Positions 36,569 through 45,231 of a stretch of DNA of 64,000 nucleotides are shown piece by piece. The position numbers and the translations under genes were made by a program. Positions within the stretch are counted from its first letter, which is position 1. The number at the start of each line of letters is the position of its first letter. The notes below the pieces were generated by a model, which searched no databases, had not been told where the DNA came from, and worked only from the letters and a program-made list of their open reading frames with translations. Source of the stretch: Caulobacter segnis (GTDB lineage Bacteria; Pseudomonadota; Alphaproteobacteria; Caulobacterales; Caulobacteraceae); assembly GCF_019931575.1 (NCBI RefSeq), contig NZ_CP082923.1, positions 2,046,001-2,110,000 of the forward strand. Direction: 5' to 3'.

Positions 36569-38707
36569 ATGAGTCTTTGGCTTAATCTGGCCATCGGGGC
36601 CGGGCTTCTGGCGGTGCTGTACGGCGCCGTGCAGACGGCCAGTCTGATGCGGGCCTCGGCCGGCAACGCACGGATGCAGGAGATCGCCGCGGCGATCCAG
36701 GAAGGGGCCCAGGCCTATCTGAACCGCCAGTACACGACGATTGGCCTCGTCGGCGTGGTGGTGATCGCCATTCTGGCGTTCTTCTTCAAATCTTGGGAAC
36801 AGCCGGTCGGCTTCGCCCTGGGCGCGATCCTGTCGGGCGCGGCCGGCTTCGCGGGCATGCTGATCTCGGTCCGGGCCAATGTCCGCACCGCTCAGGCGTC
36901 GTCGGAGAGCCTGGCCAAGGGCCTGTCGATGGCCTTCACCTCCGGCGCCGTCACCGGCATGCTGGTGGCCGGCTTCGCCCTGATCGGCGTGGCGGGCTAC
37001 TTCGCGCTGCTGCTGTCGACGGGTCACGCCGGCACCGATCGTGTGGTCGTCGACTCGCTGGTGGCCCTGGGCTTCGGCGCTTCGCTGATCTCGATCTTCG
37101 CCCGTCTGGGCGGCGGCATCTTCACCAAGGGCGCCGACGTCGGCGGCGATCTGGTGGGCAAGGTCGAGGCGGGCATCCCCGAGGATGACCCCCGCAACGC
37201 CGCCACCATCGCCGACAACGTGGGCGACAATGTCGGCGACTGCGCCGGCATGGCCGCCGACCTGTTCGAGACCTATGCGGTGACAACGGTCGCCACCATG
37301 GTCCTGGCGGCGATCTTCTTCCGCGGCACCGAAGCGGTGTCGTCGATGATGCTGCTGCCGCTGGCCATCTGCGCGGTCTGCATCGTCACCTCCATCGTCG
37401 GCGCGTTCTTTGTCCGCCTGGGCAAGAACCAGAACATCATGGGCGCCCTGTACCAGGGCCTGATCGTGACCGGCCTCCTGTCGATCCCGGCCGTGTGGTA
37501 CGTGATCCATCAGCTGGTGCCGGCCGCCGTCACCGTCGGCCCCAAGACCTTCGACGCCAACAGCCTGTTCTATTGCGGCCTGGCCGGTCTGGCCGTCACC
37601 GCCCTGATCGTGCTGATCACCGAATACTACACCGGCACCAATTTCCGCCCGGTGAAGTCGGTGGCCCAGGCTTCGGTCTCGGGGCACGGCACCAACGTGA
37701 TCCAGGGCCTGGCCATGTCGCTGGAGTCCACGGCCCTGCCGGCCCTGACCATCATCGTCGGCATCGTCGTCACCTATAATCTGGCGGGCCTGTTCGGCAT
37801 CGCCATCGCCACCACGACCATGCTGTCGCTGGCCGGCTTCATCGTCGCTCTCGACGCCTTCGGTCCGGTCACCGACAACGCCGGCGGCATCGCCGAGATG
37901 GCGGGCCTGCCGCCGGAAGTCCGCGTCACCACCGACGCCCTGGACGCCGTGGGCAACACCACCAAGGCCGTCACCAAGGGCTACGCCATCGGTTCGGCCG
38001 GCCTGGGCGCCCTGGTGCTGTTCGCCGCCTATACCGAGGACCTGAAGTTCTTCTCGGCCAATGCGACGCCGGGCAGCTTCTTCGACGGCATGGGCGCGGT
38101 GACCTTCGACCTGTCGAACCCGTACGTCGTGGTCGGCCTGCTGTTCGGCGGCCTGCTGCCGTTCCTGTTCGGCGGTCTTTCCATGACGGCCGTCGGCCGC
38201 GCGGCCGAGTCGGTCGTTGCCGAGGTGCGCCGTCAGTTCCGCGAGAACCCGGGCATCATGACCGGCGAGGTTAAGCCCGAGTACGGCAAGGCCGTGGACA
38301 TCCTGACCAAGGCCGCCATCCGCGAGATGATCGTGCCCAGCCTGCTGCCGGTGGTTTCGCCGGTGGTGCTGTTCTTCGTGATCAACGCCATCGCCGGCAA
38401 GGTCGACGCCTTCGCGGCGCTCGGCGCTATGCTGATGGGCGTGATCGTCACCGGCCTGTTCGTCGCCATCTCGATGACCAGCGGCGGCGGCGCCTGGGAC
38501 AACGCCAAGAAGGTCATCGAGGAAGGCTTCACCGACAAGAACGGCGTCCTGCACAAGAAGGGCGGCGACACCCACAAGGCCGCCGTCACCGGCGACACCG
38601 TCGGCGATCCCTACAAGGACACCTCGGGCCCGGCCGTGAACCCGATGATCAAGATCACCAACATCGTGGCCCTGCTGCTGCTGGCGGTGCTGGCCCACGG
38701 CGTCTGA
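36569..38707 (+). CDS. hppA: proton-translocating membrane pyrophosphatase, K+-independent type
   Basis: The 712-residue integral membrane protein has about 16 membrane segments. The pyrophosphate-binding loops include [20 protein letters not shown] and [20 protein letters not shown]. It couples hydrolysis of PPi to proton pumping, so biosynthetic pyrophosphate is recovered. The key site reads [17 protein letters not shown]: Lys rather than Ala after GNTT marks the potassium-independent class. ATG 36569 gives a short extracytoplasmic N-terminus. It is monocistronic and closed by a strong terminator. Confidence 0.97.
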   Translation: MSLWLNLAIGAGLLAVLYGAVQTASLMRASAGNARMQEIAAAIQEGAQAYLNRQYTTIGLVGVVVIAILAFFFKSWEQPVGFALGAILSGAAGFAGMLISVRANVRTAQASSESLAKGLSMAFTSGAVTGMLVAGFALIGVAGYFALLLSTGHAGTDRVVVDSLVALGFGASLISIFARLGGGIFTKGADVGGDLVGKVEAGIPEDDPRNAATIADNVGDNVGDCAGMAADLFETYAVTTVATMVLAAIFFRGTEAVSSMMLLPLAICAVCIVTSIVGAFFVRLGKNQNIMGALYQGLIVTGLLSIPAVWYVIHQLVPAAVTVGPKTFDANSLFYCGLAGLAVTALIVLITEYYTGTNFRPVKSVAQASVSGHGTNVIQGLAMSLESTALPALTIIVGIVVTYNLAGLFGIAIATTTMLSLAGFIVALDAFGPVTDNAGGIAEMAGLPPEVRVTTDALDAVGNTTKAVTKGYAIGSAGLGALVLFAAYTEDLKFFSANATPGSFFDGMGAVTFDLSNPYVVVGLLFGGLLPFLFGGLSMTAVGRAAESVVAEVRRQFRENPGIMTGEVKPEYGKAVDILTKAAIREMIVPSLLPVVSPVVLFFVINAIAGKVDAFAALGAMLMGVIVTGLFVAISMTSGGGAWDNAKKVIEEGFTDKNGVLHKKGGDTHKAAVTGDTVGDPYKDTSGPAVNPMIKITNIVALLLLAVLAHGV

Positions 38708-38733
38708 TCTCGGACGACGCACGCTGAAAAGCG

Positions 38734-38767
38734 GACGCCCCGGAGGAGACTCCGGGGCGTCTTGCTT
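38734..38767 (+). terminator. intrinsic terminator after hppA
   Basis: A 12-base stem (GACGCCCCGGAG / CTCCGGGGCGTC) with the loop GAGA, followed by TTGCTT. It lies 27 bases after the stop codon. Confidence 0.85.
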
Positions 38768-38797
38768 GAGGGCGGCTGCCTTCGGAACCCCGAGGTC

Positions 38798-39340
38798 TCA
38801 GTAGACGTCCTCGAGGTCCATTTCGGACAGCGCGTCCTGAATCTCGACCTGCGGCGCGCCCCGGCGCTCGACGCCCTGGAAGTCGTGGTCGATCTTCCGG
38901 CGACGGCAGGGCCCGAAATATTCGGTGGCCCGCACGAACGGGCGAGGATTGTTCACCACCTCGTTGATGCGGTGCATGACCCCCCGCGCCGTCAGCGGCT
39001 TGGCCAGGAACTCGGTGACGCCGGCCATGCGGGCGTCGTTCAGCGTGCGCTGGGTGGCGTGGCCGGTCATCATGATCACCGGCACATAGGGGTTGGGGCT
39101 GGCCGTCGAGGTGCGGATCCAGCGGATGAACGCCAGGCCGTCGACCGGATGCATCATCAGGTCGGTGAAGATCAGGTCGATCTCTTGCGCCTGAAAGATC
39201 TTCAGCGCCTCCAGGCCGTCGTTGGCCTCGCGGATCTTGCGCACGCCGGCGGCCTTCAGGATCTGGCTCACGACCTTGCGCATGTTCGCGTTGTCATCGA
39301 CGAGCAGTATGGCTACGTCGCGAAGATTCATCCCCTCCAC
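38798..39340 (-). CDS. single-domain response regulator (CheY-like) with C-terminal tail
   Basis: The 180-residue protein has a full receiver domain: acidic pocket VDDNANM, phosphoacceptor Asp60 in IFTDLMM, VIMMTGHA and FLAKPLTARG. A basic 55-residue tail follows (FGPCRRRKIDHDFQGVERRG) and no output domain. It probably signals by binding another protein. I use GTG 39340, which has GGGAGG exactly 6 bases upstream. The ATG at 39331 has a GGAGGGG too close to it, and would give 177 residues with Asp57. No histidine kinase is adjacent. The long AT-rich upstream region contains two palindromes. Confidence 0.9.
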   Translation of the reverse strand: MEGMNLRDVAILLVDDNANMRKVVSQILKAAGVRKIREANDGLEALKIFQAQEIDLIFTDLMMHPVDGLAFIRWIRTSTASPNPYVPVIMMTGHATQRTLNDARMAGVTEFLAKPLTARGVMHRINEVVNNPRPFVRATEYFGPCRRRKIDHDFQGVERRGAPQVEIQDALSEMDLEDVY

Positions 39341-39473
39341 AGTGCGCCTCCCGCCGTCATCGTGAATTCGATCATCCGTGACTTGGATGACCAGGGATAT
39401 GTATTTCACCGAATTTGGGTTTATGAAATGTTTAGGGTGCGACATTCTGTCAGTCGCAAGAAGGTCAATTTGA

Positions 39474-39488
39474 AATTTACTGTAAATT
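39474..39488. promoter_or_regulatory. 15-base palindrome AATTTAC-T-GTAAATT
   Basis: A perfect 7-base inverted repeat around one T in an AT-rich island upstream of the CheY-like gene. It is a plausible operator for an AT-preferring regulator. Confidence 0.4.
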
Positions 39489-39540
39489 GCCCGTTTTCTA
39501 CTGTTGTCGTAGGGCGATGACTGTCGAGGTTTGGCGCACG

Positions 39541-39570
39541 AAAAAGCCGCCCGCCTTTCGGCGGACGGCT
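39541..39570 (-). terminator. intrinsic terminator of bamE
   Basis: An 11-base stem (AGCCGTCCGCC / GGCGGGCGGCT on the minus strand, one G-U) with the loop GAAA ends in TTTTT. It is 31 bases after the stop codon. Confidence 0.88.
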
Positions 39571-39601
39571 CTTGGGGCGTCGAATTGTCGACGCGGAAAG
39601 G

Positions 39602-40087
39602 CTAGCGGCGGTCGCCTGGACGCTGGCCCGGAGCCTCGTCGTCCTGCGGGAGCATGCCGCCGCGACCAACGTTGCCCAGCAGCTGTTCGAGGATGGTCAT
39701 CTCGCGGCCGCGCGTCGGGGTCTCACGGCCGTTGTAGGCGATGACCTTGCCGTCCTTCAGCGTGTAGGTGTTCACCGAGGCGACTTTTTCGTCGGCCGGA
39801 TTGAACTTGATGGCCACGACGTCGCGCTTGATCACGCGCGGCATGTAGAAGGCCACGCGGTCGGTGGTCTGCGAGATGTAGTACCAGGTGTTGTTGTCGA
39901 AGGTCGAAACCGCCGACGGCGAACCCAGCTTTTCCATCAGGGTCGACTTGCTGTCCTCGCCGACCTTCATGTCGGCGGGCTTGGCCTCGATGGCCTGGAA
40001 GCCGGAATAGCTTGTCAGCGGCGTGCAGGCGGACGTGGCGATCGCCAGGCCAAGGACGGCGGCGGCGAAAACGGCGGGGCGAGACAT
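39602..40087 (-). CDS. bamE: outer-membrane assembly lipoprotein BamE (SmpA/OmlA)
   Basis: The 161-residue precursor has a lipobox TSAC (Cys21) and a BamE domain with KVGEDSKSTLMEKLGSPSAVS (the helix-turn that follows the lipid anchor), NNTWYYISQ and a strand pair. BamE is an outer-membrane lipoprotein of the BAM complex, which inserts beta-barrel proteins. The C-terminal RPGDRR-type basic tail is longer than usual. It is monocistronic with a strong terminator. It is divergent from the ubiquinol-cytochrome c chaperone gene, with 120 bases between. Confidence 0.94.
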   Translation of the reverse strand: MSRPAVFAAAVLGLAIATSACTPLTSYSGFQAIEAKPADMKVGEDSKSTLMEKLGSPSAVSTFDNNTWYYISQTTDRVAFYMPRVIKRDVVAIKFNPADEKVASVNTYTLKDGKVIAYNGRETPTRGREMTILEQLLGNVGRGGMLPQDDEAPGQRPGDRR

Positions 40088-40207
40088 CGAGGCTCCGAAC
40101 CGGAAAAATGCAGACTTTGACCTATCGCCCGCGGGAGCTTAGTTCAATGCCCGCGTGAAAGCGGACCCCGCGTCTAGCGGGATGTCGCGGCGAAATCGAG
40201 GCGTTTC

Positions 40208-40738
40208 ATGTTTCTGGATCGGTGGCTCAAGCCCAGGCCCGCCAAGGCGGCGGGGGCCAAGCTCTATGCTGGAGCCGTCGGGCAGGCGCGGTCCGCGACC
40301 TTTTATCGTGACTTCGGCGTCCGCGACTCGATGGAAGGCCGCTTCGAGCTGTTCAGCCTGCACGTCATTTTCCTGATCGAGCGGCTGAAGGGGCAGGGCG
40401 AGGCGGCGGCCGAAACCTCGCAGGCGGTGTTCGATTCCTACGTGAAGGGCCTGGACGACGCCTTTCGCGAGATCGGCGTGGCCGACACCTCGGTCGGCAA
40501 GAAGATGAAGAAGCTGGCCGGCGCCTTCTACGGCCGCCTGAAGGCCTATGACGAAGCGGCCGCGGGCCTGCCCGACACGGCCGGCGTGACCGATTTCCTG
40601 GCCCGCACCGCGTTCGAAGGGCGCGGGGAGGGTGATGTGGCGGCCCTGACCGCCTATGTGATCAAGACGCGCGCGGCGCTGGCGGAGCAGCCGCTGGACG
40701 CCCTGCTGCAAGGAGACGTGACGTGGCCGAACCCGTGA
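40208..40738 (+). CDS. ubiquinol-cytochrome c chaperone family protein
   Basis: The 176-residue helical protein has the family blocks FYRDFGVRDSMEGRFELFSLHV, LFDxxVxxLDDAxREIGVxDTSVGKKMKK-type (FDSYVKGLDDAFREIGVADT) and AGAFYGRL. The family (mitochondrial CBP3/UQCC1) helps assemble cytochrome b of the bc1 complex. It overlaps the following yceD gene by 16 bases, so both are read from one transcript. Confidence 0.92.
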   Translation: MFLDRWLKPRPAKAAGAKLYAGAVGQARSATFYRDFGVRDSMEGRFELFSLHVIFLIERLKGQGEAAAETSQAVFDSYVKGLDDAFREIGVADTSVGKKMKKLAGAFYGRLKAYDEAAAGLPDTAGVTDFLARTAFEGRGEGDVAALTAYVIKTRAALAEQPLDALLQGDVTWPNP

Positions 40739-41256
40739 CCGCCCCCTGGCCCTGCGAGATCCCGCTGGCCCAGGTCGACCGCGGCGCCGTGAAACTGCGG
40801 CTGGAGCCGAGCGCGGATCAGCGCAAGGCGATCGCCAAGCAGCTGGGCCTGGTGAGCCTGGAAGCGCTGAGCGCCGAGGTCTACCTGACCTCGTGGCTGG
40901 ACGGCGCCGAGGTGTCGGGCCTGCTCCGCGCACGCGTGGTCCAGACCTGCAGCGCGACGGCCGACGACTTCGAGACGCCGATCGACGCTCGCTTCGACCT
41001 CAGGGTCCTGCCGGCCAACAGCCAGAACGCCCCGCAGGAGGAGTTCGGCGACCTGGGAGCCGATCCCGACGGCGACGATCCGCCGGACGTGCTGGAAGGC
41101 GAGAAGATCGACGTCTCGGGCTATGTGGTCGAGCACCTGGCCCTGGAGCTGGATCCGTTTCCGCGCAAGCCGGGCGCGGTGTTCGTCCAGCCCGCCGAAC
41201 CAGTCGAACTGTCTCCGTTCGCGGCCCTCAAGAGCCTGAAATCGTCGGACGAATAG
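40723..41256 (+). CDS. DUF177 (YceD-family) protein
   Basis: The 177-residue acidic protein has the DUF177 pattern: PWPCEIPLAQVDRGAVKLRLE at the start, VVQTCSATADDFETPIDARFDLRVLP in the middle (with the conserved Cys) and VEHLALELDPFPRKPGA. In many bacteria yceD lies just before rpmF and plsX; YceD homologues influence 23S rRNA accumulation. Here plsX follows but rpmF is absent. The start is GTG 40723. It is tightly coupled to the chaperone gene. Confidence 0.9.
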   Translation: MAEPVTAPWPCEIPLAQVDRGAVKLRLEPSADQRKAIAKQLGLVSLEALSAEVYLTSWLDGAEVSGLLRARVVQTCSATADDFETPIDARFDLRVLPANSQNAPQEEFGDLGADPDGDDPPDVLEGEKIDVSGYVVEHLALELDPFPRKPGAVFVQPAEPVELSPFAALKSLKSSDE

Positions 41257-41358
41257 GCCGAAGACCTCCGACTCGACCGCTTGCGTGATATTCACGCGGA
41301 TGTATCGTCCGCCGCCTTGAGGGCGGCGGATGCCGCCTGCCGGAGCTTTTAGCGCCAC

Positions 41359-42429
41359 GTGTCCCAATCCGTAGTCATCTCCGTCGACGCCATGGGCGGC
41401 GACCACGGCCCCTCCATCGTCGTGCCCGGCGTCGCCCAGGCGGCCCAGGCTCTCCCCGGAGTGCGGTTCCTGTTGCATGGCGACGGCGCGGCGATCGAGG
41501 CGGAGCTGGCCAAGCACCCCGCGGCCAAGGCCGTCAGCGAGGTCCGTCACTGCGACAAGGCCATCGGCATGGACGACAAGCCCGCCCAGGCCATGCGCCG
41601 GGGCAAGGGCTCGTCGATGTGGAACACCATCGAGGCCCTGCGCGAGAACGAGGCTCACGCCTGCGTCTCGGCCGGCAACACCGGCGCCCTGATGGCCATC
41701 TCCAAGCTGATCCTGCGCATGGGGGCCGACCTCGAGCGCCCGGCCATCGTCGCCAACTGGCCGACCCTGAAGGGGGTCACGGCGGTGCTCGACGTCGGCG
41801 CCAATGTCGAGAGCGACGCCGAGCAGCTGGTCGAGTTCGCCATCATGGGCGCGGCCTTCCACCACGCCGTGCACGGTTCCAAGCGCCCGACCGTGGGTCT
41901 GCTGAACGTCGGCTCCGAAGACCAGAAGGGGCATGAGGACGTGCGGGAGGCCCATGCCATCCTGCGCGAGACCAAGCTCGATTTCGACTATCACGGCTTC
42001 GTCGAGGGCACCGACATCGCCTACGGCACCGTGGACGTGGTGGTCACCGACGGCTTCACCGGCAATGTGGCCCTGAAGACCGCCGAGGGCCTGGCGCGCT
42101 TCTTCTCCAACGAGATCAAGTCAACCCTGACCTCCACGCCCCTGGCCATGCTGGGCGCGGCGATCGCCTCGGGCGCGCTGAAGAAGATGCGCCAGCGGCT
42201 GGATCCGGGCCGGGTGAATGGCGGTCCGCTTCTGGGGCTGAATGGAATCGTGGTGAAGAGCCACGGCGGCGCGGACGCGGGCGGCTTCGCCTCGGCCATC
42301 CGGGTCGCCACCAATCTCGCGCGCAGCGATTTCCGCGCCGAGATCGACAGAAATCTCAAGCGCCTGACCGCCGCCGCGGCCAAGGACGAAGCCTCGGGGC
42401 AGGGGCAGGACCAGGGAGCGGCCGAGTGA
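41359..42429 (+). CDS. plsX: phosphate acyltransferase
   Basis: The 356-residue PlsX makes acyl-phosphate from acyl-ACP for glycerolipid synthesis. It starts SVDAMGGDHGPSIVVPGVA and has GNTGALMAISKLIL, the RPAIVANWP block and DGFTGNVALKTAEGLARFF near the end. The start is GTG 41359. It overlaps fabH by 4 bases (GTGA), the usual plsX-fabH pair. The preceding 102 bases hold no clear promoter. Confidence 0.97.
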   Translation: MSQSVVISVDAMGGDHGPSIVVPGVAQAAQALPGVRFLLHGDGAAIEAELAKHPAAKAVSEVRHCDKAIGMDDKPAQAMRRGKGSSMWNTIEALRENEAHACVSAGNTGALMAISKLILRMGADLERPAIVANWPTLKGVTAVLDVGANVESDAEQLVEFAIMGAAFHHAVHGSKRPTVGLLNVGSEDQKGHEDVREAHAILRETKLDFDYHGFVEGTDIAYGTVDVVVTDGFTGNVALKTAEGLARFFSNEIKSTLTSTPLAMLGAAIASGALKKMRQRLDPGRVNGGPLLGLNGIVVKSHGGADAGGFASAIRVATNLARSDFRAEIDRNLKRLTAAAAKDEASGQGQDQGAAE

Positions 42430-43403
42430 GCGTGACCCGTAGCGTAGTGACCGGCGTCGGTGCGTATCTGCCGCCGAAGGTCGTGACCAACGACGATCTG
42501 GCCAAGTTCGTTGACACCAGCGACGAATGGATCGTCGAGCGCACCGGCATCCGCCAGCGCCATCAGGCCGCCGACGACCAGCCGGTCTCGGATCTGGCCG
42601 TCGAGGCCGCCCGGGAGGCCCTGGCCGCCGCCGGCAAGACCGCCGCCGACGTCGACCTGATCATCGTGGCGACCACCACGGCCGACCTGACCTTTCCCGC
42701 CGTCGCCACCATCGTCCAGCGCAAGCTGGGCGCGCCGGTGGGCATCGCCTTCGACGTCCAGGCCGTCTGCTCGGGCTTCGTCTACGCTCTGAGCGTCGCC
42801 GACGGCTTCGTCGCGCGCGGCCACGCCAAGTGCGCCCTGGTCATCGGCGCCGAAACCATGACCCGCCTGATGGACTGGAGCGACCGCGGCACCTGCGTGC
42901 TGTTCGGCGACGGCGCCGGCGCGGTGGTGCTGGAGCCCAAGGAAGGCGAGGGGACCACGGCTGACGAAGGGATGCTGGGCTTTGCCCTGCGCGCCGACGG
43001 GACCAAGCAGGACCTGCTCTATGTCGACGGCGGCGTCTCGACGACCGGCACGGTCGGCAAGCTGCGCATGCTGGGCAACCAGGTCTTCAAGCACGCCGTG
43101 GTCAATATCTCCGAAGCCATCCACGCGGCGGCCGCCAAGGCCGGCGTCGCGGTGGCGGACGTCGACTGGTTCATTCCGCACCAGGCCAACCAGCGCATCC
43201 TGCAGGGCGTGGCCCATCGCTGCGGCATCGACGAGGAGAAGGTGATCTCGACGGTCGCCATCCACGCCAACACGTCGGCCGCCTCGATCCCGCTGGCCTT
43301 CGCTCACGGCGTCAAGGACGGTCGAATCAAGAAGGGCGACCTGTTGCTGCTCGAGGCCATGGGCGGCGGTCTGACCTGGGGCGCCTGCGTTCTGCGCCTT
43401 TAG
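42426..43403 (+). CDS. fabH: beta-ketoacyl-ACP synthase III
   Basis: The 325-residue condensing enzyme starts fatty acid synthesis by joining acetyl-CoA and malonyl-ACP. The triad is visible: Cys115 in DVQAVCSGFVYAL, His252 in FIPHQANQRIL and Asn282 in IHANTSAASIP. The start is GTG 42426, overlapping the plsX stop. A 209-base gap then precedes ihfA, so the operon probably ends here. Confidence 0.98.
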   Translation: MSVTRSVVTGVGAYLPPKVVTNDDLAKFVDTSDEWIVERTGIRQRHQAADDQPVSDLAVEAAREALAAAGKTAADVDLIIVATTTADLTFPAVATIVQRKLGAPVGIAFDVQAVCSGFVYALSVADGFVARGHAKCALVIGAETMTRLMDWSDRGTCVLFGDGAGAVVLEPKEGEGTTADEGMLGFALRADGTKQDLLYVDGGVSTTGTVGKLRMLGNQVFKHAVVNISEAIHAAAAKAGVAVADVDWFIPHQANQRILQGVAHRCGIDEEKVISTVAIHANTSAASIPLAFAHGVKDGRIKKGDLLLLEAMGGGLTWGACVLRL

Positions 43404-43612
43404 GGCGCGGCTTCAGGCAGCTTGCGCGGCCTTGTCGCCGGGCTTGAACTCCTGACGTTGAGTCTTTGACTTCATGCGATAATCGCGGCATGAGGTCGTC
43501 GGTGAATTCGGGCGCGGCCAGTTGAGGGCGGTCGCATCCAGCCTGGGTTCGCCGCGAGTGCTCCATCGTCGGTGGTCTTCCAGACCGCCAAGATACGCGT
43601 GAAGGGGGTTGC
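43404..43612. other. 209-base intergenic region, ihfA control region
   Basis: It holds a TTGACT at 43466-43471 and a GATAAT at 43478-43483, the latter inside an inverted repeat TCATGC-N10-GCATGA (43472-43493). The repeat may be an operator on the ihfA promoter. No gene is visible. Confidence 0.45.
43472..43493. promoter_or_regulatory. inverted repeat over the ihfA promoter
   Basis: TCATGC and GCATGA flank a 10-base spacer containing GATAAT, a strong -10 match. A regulator bound here would cover the promoter. Confidence 0.4.
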
Positions 43613-43915
43613 ATGAAGGGCGCTACTTTGACCCGAGCCGACCTGTGCGAGGCGGTTCATGAAGAGGTCGGACTGACCCGTCAGGACTGCGCCGGGCTTG
43701 TCGAGCGCACCCTGGATCTCGTGGCCGAGGCGCTTGAGAACAGCGAGACGGTCAAGCTTTCCGGATTCGGCGTCTTCCAGGTCCGTTCCAAGCGGGCCCG
43801 CATGGGGCGCAATCCCAAGACCGGCGAGCCGGCCGAGATCGAGCCCCGCCGGGTGATCGGCTTTCGCGCTTCCCAGGTCATGAAGGCGCGAATCGACCGC
43901 GCGCTGGGCGGCTAG
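43613..43915 (+). CDS. ihfA: integration host factor alpha subunit
   Basis: The 100-residue protein has the HU/IHF fold: [42 protein letters not shown] arm (split here: [19 protein letters not shown], then [11 protein letters not shown]) and [15 protein letters not shown]. The RNPKTGE arm with Pro intercalates and bends DNA by about 160 degrees. The alpha subunit is told from beta by its sequence and by the MerR gene that follows, the common alphaproteobacterial ihfA-merR pair. ATG 43613 has GGGGG upstream. Confidence 0.97.
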   Translation: MKGATLTRADLCEAVHEEVGLTRQDCAGLVERTLDLVAEALENSETVKLSGFGVFQVRSKRARMGRNPKTGEPAEIEPRRVIGFRASQVMKARIDRALGG

Positions 43916-43927
43916 GGAATCAAAGCG

Positions 43928-44353
43928 GTGGCGAAGGGGCCGAACGCCTTCCGCACGATTTCCGAGGCAGCCGACGAGCTGGGCGTGCCGCAGCACGTCC
44001 TGCGTTTCTGGGAAACCAAGTTCTCCTTCATCCGCCCGATGAAACGGGCCGGCGGGCGACGCTTCTACCGTCCGCAGGACGTGGCCGTGCTGAACGGCGT
44101 CCGCACCTTGCTGCACAGCGAGGGCCTGACCATCAAGGGCGTGCAGAAGCTGCACCGCGATCATGGCCTGGCCCAGGTGATCGCCGCGGGCATCGGCTCG
44201 AACGGCTCGGCCAGCCTCGATCTGGACGTCGATTACGAAGCGCCCGTCACGCATGGCCGACGACTGGGCGGTGAAGCGCGCGACCGCCTGGCCTTCGCGC
44301 TGGACGACTTGACGGCCATCAAATCACGTCTCGACGGACTTCTGGCGCGCTAG
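43928..44353 (+). CDS. MerR-family transcriptional regulator
   Basis: The 141-residue protein has the MerR winged-helix DNA-binding domain: [20 protein letters not shown], then [20 protein letters not shown] and [13 protein letters not shown]. Only a short C-terminal region follows, ending [17 protein letters not shown], so the dimer coiled coil is short and no metal-binding cysteine is seen. The ligand is unknown. The start is GTG 43928, 12 bases after ihfA; the pair is conserved in alphaproteobacteria. Confidence 0.93.
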   Translation: MAKGPNAFRTISEAADELGVPQHVLRFWETKFSFIRPMKRAGGRRFYRPQDVAVLNGVRTLLHSEGLTIKGVQKLHRDHGLAQVIAAGIGSNGSASLDLDVDYEAPVTHGRRLGGEARDRLAFALDDLTAIKSRLDGLLAR

Positions 44354-44420
44354 GGTTACACGCCGAAACCGCCCGCGCTTTCGGGCGCTTGGCTCTGTTG
44401 AATTTCGTCCGAAATCGCTG

Positions 44421-44449
44421 TTGCCCAACCCCGGAGCGGCCCCTATAAG
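44421..44449 (+). promoter_or_regulatory. promoter of tRNA-Pro(GGG)
   Basis: TTGCCC at 44421-44426 and TATAAG at 44444-44449, spaced 17 bases; the tRNA starts at 44466. Confidence 0.65.
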
Positions 44450-44465
44450 GGCGCTCCTTCCGCGT

Positions 44466-44542
<77 letters not shown>

Positions 44543-44570
44543 TTTCCTTCTGGGAATAGCGGAAGACGAA

Positions 44571-44598
44571 AGGCCGCCCTTCGGGGCGGCCTTTTTCA
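44571..44598 (+). terminator. intrinsic terminator after tRNA-Pro(GGG)
   Basis: A 9-base stem (AGGCCGCCC / GGGCGGCCT) with loop TTCG is followed by TTTTTCATT. Read on the other strand it has a T-run of 3 and may also end the minus-strand DUF2842 transcript. Confidence 0.88.
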
Positions 44599-44601
44599 TT
44601 C

Positions 44602-44838
44602 CTATCGCTCGCCGACATTCAGCGGCTTGTCGGCCTTGCCCATCCACGAGATCAGCGGGATCACCGGAAGGATCCAGCCCATGCCTAGCGCCACGAAATA
44701 GATCAGGTGCACGAAGCGGTTCTGCGGCAGGCGGTCGTAGAGACTGGTGAAGGCCCAGATCCAGGCGAACAGGACGGCCATCACGCCGATCGAGCCGATC
44801 AGCTTGCGAAGGCGGGCCGGGATGAGAGGAGCGCTCAC
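44602..44838 (-). CDS. DUF2842 small membrane protein
   Basis: The 78-residue protein has two membrane segments: KLIGSIGVMAVLFAWIWAFT and VHLIYFVALGMGWILPVIPLIS. The sequence LYDRLPQNRF between them and ISWMGKADKP near the end are the alphaproteobacterial DUF2842 pattern. Function unknown. The start is GTG 44838, overlapping the upstream gene's stop by 4 bases. Confidence 0.88.
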   Translation of the reverse strand: MSAPLIPARLRKLIGSIGVMAVLFAWIWAFTSLYDRLPQNRFVHLIYFVALGMGWILPVIPLISWMGKADKPLNVGER

Positions 44839-45086
44839 GCGGGTCTCCGGATGAGGCCGAGCACGGCCAGGAACAGGATGGCCCCAACGCTGGAGACGAT
44901 CAGCTCGCCGAGGAAGCCGGCGAGATGCAGGTCGATGCGCGAGGCGACGAACGCTCCGATGAACGAGCCGATCACGCCGATCAAGAGCTTGATGAACAGC
45001 GAATGGCGGCGCGGCGGCAGCAGGTCGGCGATCCAGCCGGCCAGGATGCCGATCAACGCCGCCGCGAATACGCCCATGCCGCTCAT
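44835..45086 (-). CDS. GlsB/YeaQ/YmgE-family membrane protein
   Basis: The 83-residue protein has three hydrophobic segments and the family pattern ALIGILAGWIADLL-PP, then LIGVIGSFIGAFVASRIDLHL and ISVGAILFLAVLGLI-like ends. The family (transglycosylase-associated protein) is linked to stress responses. It overlaps the following DUF2842 gene, and both are likely translated from one mRNA. Confidence 0.88.
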   Translation of the reverse strand: MSGMGVFAAALIGILAGWIADLLPPRRHSLFIKLLIGVIGSFIGAFVASRIDLHLAGFLGELIVSSVGAILFLAVLGLIRRPA

Positions 45087-45231
45087 CGTATCCTCAGCCT
45101 CCGGACGTCCCGTGTTTTACATGAAGCACGCTCGGCGTCATGCCGGGTCACAGAGACGTTGAAGCGCGTAAGCGTCAGGCGTAGGGAAGTCACGCCGCAT
45201 TTCGGCCCATAAGTGACGCTTTTCCGATCCT

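Larger units (their letters stand above)
39341..39601. other. 261-base AT-rich intergenic region with two palindromes
   Basis: The left part lies upstream of the response regulator, and the right end holds the bamE terminator. It is markedly AT-richer than neighbouring DNA. GCGAC-N9-GTCGC lies at 39439-39457 and AATTTAC-T-GTAAATT at 39474-39488. The segment is upstream of the response regulator on its strand, so these may be operators. Confidence 0.5.
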
